DNA of 34,776 bases from positions 1-34,776 of the forward strand of contig NZ_JAVKPH010000032.1 of assembly GCF_031432425.1 (NCBI RefSeq). The letters are read 5' to 3'. The translations under genes and the position numbers were made by a program. The notes beneath the pieces are model-generated. The model was not told where the DNA came from. It saw nothing but the letters and a program-made list of their open reading frames with translations, and did not search any database. The stretch's first letter is position 1, and the number at the start of each line of letters is the position of its first letter. Origin of the DNA: Ruixingdingia sedimenti. Its GTDB lineage: Bacteria > Pseudomonadota > Alphaproteobacteria > Rhodobacterales > Rhodobacteraceae. This document shows positions 31,219 through 34,776 of this stretch, piece after piece.

Positions 31219-33225
31219 TCAGCCCCGGGCCGCGCGGGCGGCGGGCGGGGGGACGGTTTCCTGCAGATGGGCAAAGCTGCACCGGAAGCTGCCGGTGCCG
31301 AGGCTCGCCGCCCGCAGTTCCGCGATCAGGTCATGGGTTTCCGCCTGCGGGATCAGGGCCTGCACCTCGTCCCAGCCCGGCCAGCCCGGGCGGGTGTCGA
31401 AACCCAGCAACTGCCCGCGCCGCCCGGTCACGATGCGCTGCACGCGCGGCGTGAATTCCGACGGCACCGCCAGCGCCACCTGCAACACGGGTTCCAGCAG
31501 CAGGCTGCCGCAGGACGGCATCGCCTCTGCCATCGCCTTCTGCGCGGCCTTCTGGAAGGCCATGTCGGAACTGTCCACCGTGTGATAGCCGCCATCGGTC
31601 AGCGTCACCGCCACATCCACCATCGGATGGCCGAGCGGGCCCTTGGTCAGGAACGCCTCCACCCCCTTCTGCACGGCGGGGATATATTGTTTCGGCACCA
31701 CGCCCCCGGTGATCCGGTCGTCGAAGGCGAACCCCGCCCCGCGCGGCTGCGGGCGGATCTCCAGCGTGACATCGGCGAATTCGCCATGCCCGCCGGATTG
31801 TTTCTTGTGCCGCGCATGAATGGTCGTTCCCTGCGTGATCGTTTCGCGGAACGGCACCTGCGGGCGTTCGCGGGTGACGGACAGGCCGCTGTCGGCCTTC
31901 ATCCGCGCCAGCGCGAGGGCCAGATGCGTTTCTCCCTGTCCTTCCAGCAGGGTCTCGCCGGTTTCGGCCAGATGACGGCAGCGCAGGGCGGGGTCTTCCT
32001 CGCACAGGCGGGTGAGCGCGGCCGACAGCTTCACCTCGTCCGACGGCCGTTCGGCCCGGATCGCCAGCGCATGGACGGGTTCGGGCGGGTCCGGCCAGTC
32101 GGCGGCAAGCCGGCCCTGCGGGGTCAGCAGGTCGCCCGTGCGCGCCTCTGCCAGCCGGCCGAGCGCCACGACCTCGCCCGCCTGCGCCGCCGGTTTCGGC
32201 GTCAGCTTGCGGCCGAAGGGGGCCAGCACGCCGCCCACCCGCTCGCCCAGGCTGGCGCCGTCCCTGACCTCGCCCCGCCAGATGCGCGCCCAGGACAGTT
32301 TCCCCTGCTGCCCGGCCCAGGCGGTGCGGAACACCTGCGCCAGCGGCTCGCCCGCGGGCAGGTTCAGCCGCGCGGCGGTGGCGTCGGGGCCGGGGGCATC
32401 GTGGCGCAGGGCCTTCATCAGCCGGGTGATGCCGTTTTCATTCTCGGCGGAACCGAAGAACACCGGCACGATCAGATCGGCGGCCAGATCGCGCGACAGA
32501 TTGTCATAGATCTCGGCCGGCGGGGGAACGGTGTCTTCCAGCAGATCCTCCATCAGCCCGTCGTCGAAATCGGCCAGCTTTTCCAGCATCTCGGTGCGCG
32601 CCTGCGCCTCATCGGGGCGGGCCGCGTCGGGCAGGGCGATCAGGTCGGACGGCCGGTGCGGGTTCCAGCGGAAGGCGCGTTCGCTGACCAGATCGACATG
32701 GCCGGTGATCCGCCCGCCCTCGCGGATCGGGATCGCGCGCAGGACCAGCGGGCGGGCCGACACCGCCTGGAGCGCGTGCAGCGTGGCGCGGACGGATGCC
32801 TCGGGCTGGTCCATCTTGTTGACGTAGAGCAGATGGGGAATGGCCCGGTCGTCGAGGAACTTCAGCACCGGCGCCAGCGCCGCGGCGCGGTCGGACACGG
32901 GTTCGGCCACCACCACCACGATATCGGCCACCGCCATGGCGCATTGCGCGTCATGGGCCAGATCGACGGCGCCGGGGCAGTCGATCAGCGTCCAGCCGTC
33001 GCCCAGATAGTCGAAGGCCGCCATGTTGGGCTCGGTCGACATCAGCCGCGCGCGCGCCTCGGCGCCGGTGTCGCCGGTGGTCGTGCCGTCCTTGACGGTG
33101 CCGCGCCGGGGAATGGCGCCGGCGGCGAACAGCATGTCCTCGAAAAGCGTCGTCTTGCCGCTGCCCTGCGGGCCGACCAGCACCGCGCAGCGGCCTTGTG
33201 GGTTGCCGTGGTCATTCCGGGCCAT
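31219..33225 (-). CDS. EF-G paralogue with altered G domain (EF-G-like protein)
   Basis: A 668-residue translation-factor-like GTPase. The P-loop GPQGSGKT is at residues 18-25 and the guanine-specificity motif NKMD at 136-139. The G3 motif reads IDCPGAVD (81-88): the catalytic His that normally follows DxPG is Ala. The switch I region also departs from the ERGITI pattern of true EF-G. Domains II-V are recognisable (LLEGQGETHLALALARM, GGVVPKQYIPAVQKGVEAFL, LLEPVLQVALAVPSEFTPRV). It is probably a FusA2-type paralogue with a regulatory or stress role rather than the main translocase. GAGGAGG precedes the ATG at 33225. It seems unrelated to the catabolic island. Confidence 0.85.
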   Translation of the reverse strand: MARNDHGNPQGRCAVLVGPQGSGKTTLFEDMLFAAGAIPRRGTVKDGTTTGDTGAEARARLMSTEPNMAAFDYLGDGWTLIDCPGAVDLAHDAQCAMAVADIVVVVAEPVSDRAAALAPVLKFLDDRAIPHLLYVNKMDQPEASVRATLHALQAVSARPLVLRAIPIREGGRITGHVDLVSERAFRWNPHRPSDLIALPDAARPDEAQARTEMLEKLADFDDGLMEDLLEDTVPPPAEIYDNLSRDLAADLIVPVFFGSAENENGITRLMKALRHDAPGPDATAARLNLPAGEPLAQVFRTAWAGQQGKLSWARIWRGEVRDGASLGERVGGVLAPFGRKLTPKPAAQAGEVVALGRLAEARTGDLLTPQGRLAADWPDPPEPVHALAIRAERPSDEVKLSAALTRLCEEDPALRCRHLAETGETLLEGQGETHLALALARMKADSGLSVTRERPQVPFRETITQGTTIHARHKKQSGGHGEFADVTLEIRPQPRGAGFAFDDRITGGVVPKQYIPAVQKGVEAFLTKGPLGHPMVDVAVTLTDGGYHTVDSSDMAFQKAAQKAMAEAMPSCGSLLLEPVLQVALAVPSEFTPRVQRIVTGRRGQLLGFDTRPGWPGWDEVQALIPQAETHDLIAELRAASLGTGSFRCSFAHLQETVPPPAARAARG

Positions 33226-33377
33226 GTTGAGCCTCCTCTCGCCAGACCTGGTCCGGGCGGGGCGGCAACGTCGGTGCCGTCCTCGGCCCGGGTCGTAGGG
33301 CCAGTGTGACGGAGTTCGCCCCGCTTGTCGCGGGGGATTCGGGGACCGGCCGGCGGATCCGGCGCCGCGGGGGGATA

Positions 33378-33541
33378 GGGGGATGTCGGGCGTCTGCGGA
33401 GGGGGCGGCTGCTTGGATGATCCTCACGGCATCATCTGAACGGTGTTTCTACTCACGCCCCGGGAAGGGGGCGACTCAACCAGCTTTTCATTTACCGCAT
33501 GGGCACTGGGTTTCTTCCCACGCCCCAGCGAAGGGGGCGAC
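33378..33541 (-). CRISPR. Small CRISPR remnant, same repeat as the 8.2-8.7 kb array
   Basis: Two good repeats at 33445-33475 and 33510-33541, with a 34-base spacer, and a third degenerate one at about 33378-33409 separated by 35 bases. On the plus strand the repeats begin GTTTCT and end GAAGGGGGCGAC, matching the array at 8178-8663 in sequence, orientation and period. There is no leader and no cas gene. The remainder of the 33226-33666 gap shows no gene. Confidence 0.72.
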
Positions 33542-33666
33542 GCCTGGTCGCGGAATGACCGTAAGCGGTGCATAGGTCTCCGAAATCGGCCCCATTCTGC
33601 TGGCCCAGAATCATCGGCACGCCTTGAGAGGCCAACTCTGGGGTTCGAGAGACGCCGTGATTCGGC

Positions 33667-34137
33667 TTAGATTTCGCGATGAGTGACACAGGCCCCATGG
33701 AGGAATTGCCGCACCCGCCAGAGGTCGAGCATCTGCCCATTGCAGATGACCTCCAACACCGAGGCCCCTCCGAAAGCAGAGTTGCCGCGCCGCATCCGGC
33801 CGTAGAGGCGGTCACGGTCGTTACCGAAGATAAGGCGCAGAGCGCTGTGTATGCCGAGATAAAGGGACAGGCGCGTGCCGAGATCACGACGGATCGGGCC
33901 GATGTCACGAGCCTTCCACCTGGACCAGGTGTGACGGGGGAGACCTCCGAGCAGATCCCGGGCTTCGATATCGGTCACATTCCACAAGCGGAAAAGATTG
34001 ACGACCGCTCGTGCGGCGGCCTGCGCCTCCAGCTGGGTCAGGCTTGGCGCGCTCGGGGTTGGCACGGTTTTCTGCTGTTGCGGAATACTCACAGCCTCCA
34101 GTCCTGCACAGACCAAGGATCGGGGATGGAATGCCAT
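33667..34137 (-). CDS. MbcA/ParS/Xre-type antitoxin (DUF2384), toxin not found
   Basis: A 156-residue protein with the antitoxin layout. An N-terminal helical HTH-like part (RAVVNLFRLWNVTDIEARDL, LLGGLPRHTWSRWK) is followed by the toxin-binding DUF2384 domain: RLSLYLGIHSALRLIFGND, MRRGNSAFGGASVLEVICNG and LDLWRVRQFL. Such antitoxins normally precede a RES-domain toxin on the same strand. Downstream of the stop at 33667 there is no RES-like gene, only about 120 bases and then the CRISPR remnant, so the toxin is lost or displaced. The ATG at 34137 lacks a clear ribosome site; a GTG at 34092 follows GGAGG but very closely. An IS66 end lies just upstream. Confidence 0.75.
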   Translation of the reverse strand: MAFHPRSLVCAGLEAVSIPQQQKTVPTPSAPSLTQLEAQAAARAVVNLFRLWNVTDIEARDLLGGLPRHTWSRWKARDIGPIRRDLGTRLSLYLGIHSALRLIFGNDRDRLYGRMRRGNSAFGGASVLEVICNGQMLDLWRVRQFLHGACVTHREI

Positions 34138-34173
34138 TTGTCAAAGCGGCTGAACGAACCGCAACGCCTTCGG

Positions 34174-34197
34174 GCCGGAATCCTCGCGGATTCCGGC
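34174..34197. terminator. 10-bp perfect hairpin between antitoxin gene and IS66 remnant
   Basis: GCCGGAATCC (34174-34183), loop TCGC, GGATTCCGGC (34188-34197). It lies 36 bases before the antitoxin ATG and downstream of the IS66 transposase, and could insulate the antitoxin gene from IS transcription. No T-run is present. Confidence 0.5.
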
Positions 34198-34217
34198 TGC
34201 TGAAATGCGCTGGTGAG

Positions 34218-34244
34218 CCGCCCCCGCCAAAATGGCAGGGGCGG
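34218..34244 (-). terminator. Hairpin just after the IS66 transposase stop
   Basis: A 12-bp stem CCGCCCCTGCCA/TGGCGGGGGCGG with one G-T pair and a 3-base loop, seven bases past the transposase stop on the minus strand. Probable transposase terminator. GTGAGCCGCC at 34214 resembles an IS66 terminal repeat (usually GTAAGC), so the element may end there. Confidence 0.5.
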
Positions 34245-34251
34245 TGATGGA

Positions 34252-34580
34252 TCAGTTCTCGGTGCGACCGACCGGGCAGTGCCAGGGCAGAAGCGAGCGG
34301 TAATCGACATCGCCCTTGTTGGCCTCGATCTGCTCCACCACCCAGTTGAGATACCGACGGGGGTTCACGCCATTCAGACGGGCGCTTTCGATCAGGCTGC
34401 AATAGATGGCCCAGACCTTTGCCGCCTCATTGTTTCCCGCGAAAAGGGAGTTTTTCTTGGTCAGGGCAATGCCGCGCATGCAGCGTTCGACCGCGTTGTT
34501 GTCGATTTCGATCCGGCCATCGAAGATGAAGCGCTGGAGCGGCTCGAAAGCCTTCAGCGCGTAATTGATCGCCTTTTTCA
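34252..34580 (-). pseudogene. IS66-family transposase, C-terminal fragment truncated by the IS5-family element
   Basis: The last 109 residues of an IS66-family transposase. Recognisable conserved C-terminal stretches are AINYALKAFEPLQRFIFDGR, RIEIDNNAVERCMRGIALTK, KNSLFAGNNEAAKVWAIYCS, SLIESARLNGVNPRRYLNWV and the terminal LLPWHCPVG. IS66 transposases are about 500 residues; everything upstream is missing because the IS5-family element joins at 34580/34581. The accessory IS66 genes (tnpA, tnpB) would lie beyond the window. Confidence 0.9.
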
Positions 34581-34776
34581 GGCTCTGTTGCACAAATCGC
34601 GTGAGGGATTCATCTCGTGAATCCAGCGTGGTAGCTTGACTGCATGAGCAGACCGACACCCCCGATCTACAAGACCAGGAACTGGCCCGCCTATAACCCA
34701 GCGCTCAAGCGCCGCGGCTCTCTGACGATCTGGTTCGACCCCGCCATGACGTGGAAGGCCGCGCCGACTGGCAAGC
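34581..34776 (+). mobile_element. IS5-family insertion sequence, partial (terminal 196 bp)
   Basis: The element starts with GGCTCTGTTGCACAAATC at 34581 and runs off the window. It is the exact reverse complement of bases 1-196. It sits inside an IS66 transposase gene, a nested IS-in-IS arrangement. The equal length of both terminal copies suggests that the window ends reflect an assembly break in a repeated element. Confidence 0.9.
34644..34776 (+). CDS. IS5-family transposase, N-terminal fragment
   Basis: Starts at the ATG at 34644 and runs off the end after 44 residues (MSRPTPPIYKTRNWPAYN to WFDPAMTWKAAPTGK). Identical to the copy encoded on the opposite strand at 1-133. The DDE catalytic domain is outside the window. 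Confidence 0.85.
   Translation, partial: MSRPTPPIYKTRNWPAYNPALKRRGSLTIWFDPAMTWKAAPTGK

Noticed and set aside
33443..33670. Short plus-strand open frame between the EF-G-like and antitoxin genes
   Set aside because: It runs through CRISPR repeats and has no domain or ribosome-site support.
1..34776. Composite transposon bounded by the two IS5-family copies
   Set aside because: Both copies are truncated at exactly 196 bases by the window edges, and the two inner neighbours are unrelated interrupted genes. An assembly break at a multi-copy IS explains this more simply. It is kept only as an alternative within a finding.

Overview
The window is GC-rich, densely packed DNA from an alphaproteobacterium, most likely of the Rhodobacteraceae (Paracoccus/Rhodobacter-like). 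The reasons are the high GC codon use, an IS5-family element common in that group, EcfG-type (GGAAC-N17-GTT) general-stress promoters, a TTGAT-N4-ATCAA Fnr-type box and the gene families present. Both ends lie inside the same IS5-family element: bases 1-196 are the exact reverse complement of 34581-34776. The window therefore looks like a contig or segment bounded by a multi-copy IS, with one end inside katE and the other inside an IS66 transposase gene.

Region 1 (0.2-10.7 kb) is a stress and maintenance block: the 3' part of a large-subunit catalase (katE), treZ, 3-methyladenine DNA glycosylase, an LLM-type flavin oxidoreductase, an SDR, a DUF892 (YciE/F-like) protein with a small disordered partner, a DUF421 membrane protein and a large MscS-type channel. 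Four of its promoters carry an EcfG-like pattern with identical 17-base spacing, so the block is probably part of the general stress response. It also holds two copies of a 227-bp structured dispersed repeat, in opposite orientation, and two oppositely oriented fragments of degenerate CRISPR arrays with type I-C-like repeats. No cas genes are present.

Region 2 (11.0-31.2 kb) is a catabolic island. A TetR regulator gene is followed on the plus strand by a PaaK-like ligase, a complete branched-chain-type ABC importer (ATPases, permeases, binding protein), a long-chain-type acyl-CoA synthetase and a DUF2889 protein. The minus-strand genes are a P450 with its 3Fe-4S ferredoxin, an FMO-type flavin monooxygenase with an SDR, and a five-gene operon: a thiolase-like protein, a thiolase without its nucleophilic Cys, a Cys-less DUF35 OB-fold protein, a cyclase-family hydrolase and a CoA-transferase. 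Four near-identical 16-bp palindromes (TCAACA-N4-TGTTGA) sit one before each transcription unit, and the downstream half-site always supplies a TTGA -35 start. This ties the island into one regulon. The gene set suggests uptake of an alicyclic or terpenoid-like acid, hydroxylation, oxidation to a ketone, a second oxygenation, ring opening, CoA activation and thiolytic or retro-aldol cleavage. The substrate is unknown. An orphan TRAP-type binding protein lies next to the P450.

Region 3 (31.2-34.8 kb) has an EF-G paralogue with a degenerate G domain, a third small CRISPR remnant, an orphan Xre/MbcA/ParS-type antitoxin, and an IS66 transposase gene cut by the IS5-family element. No tRNA or rRNA gene was recognised.
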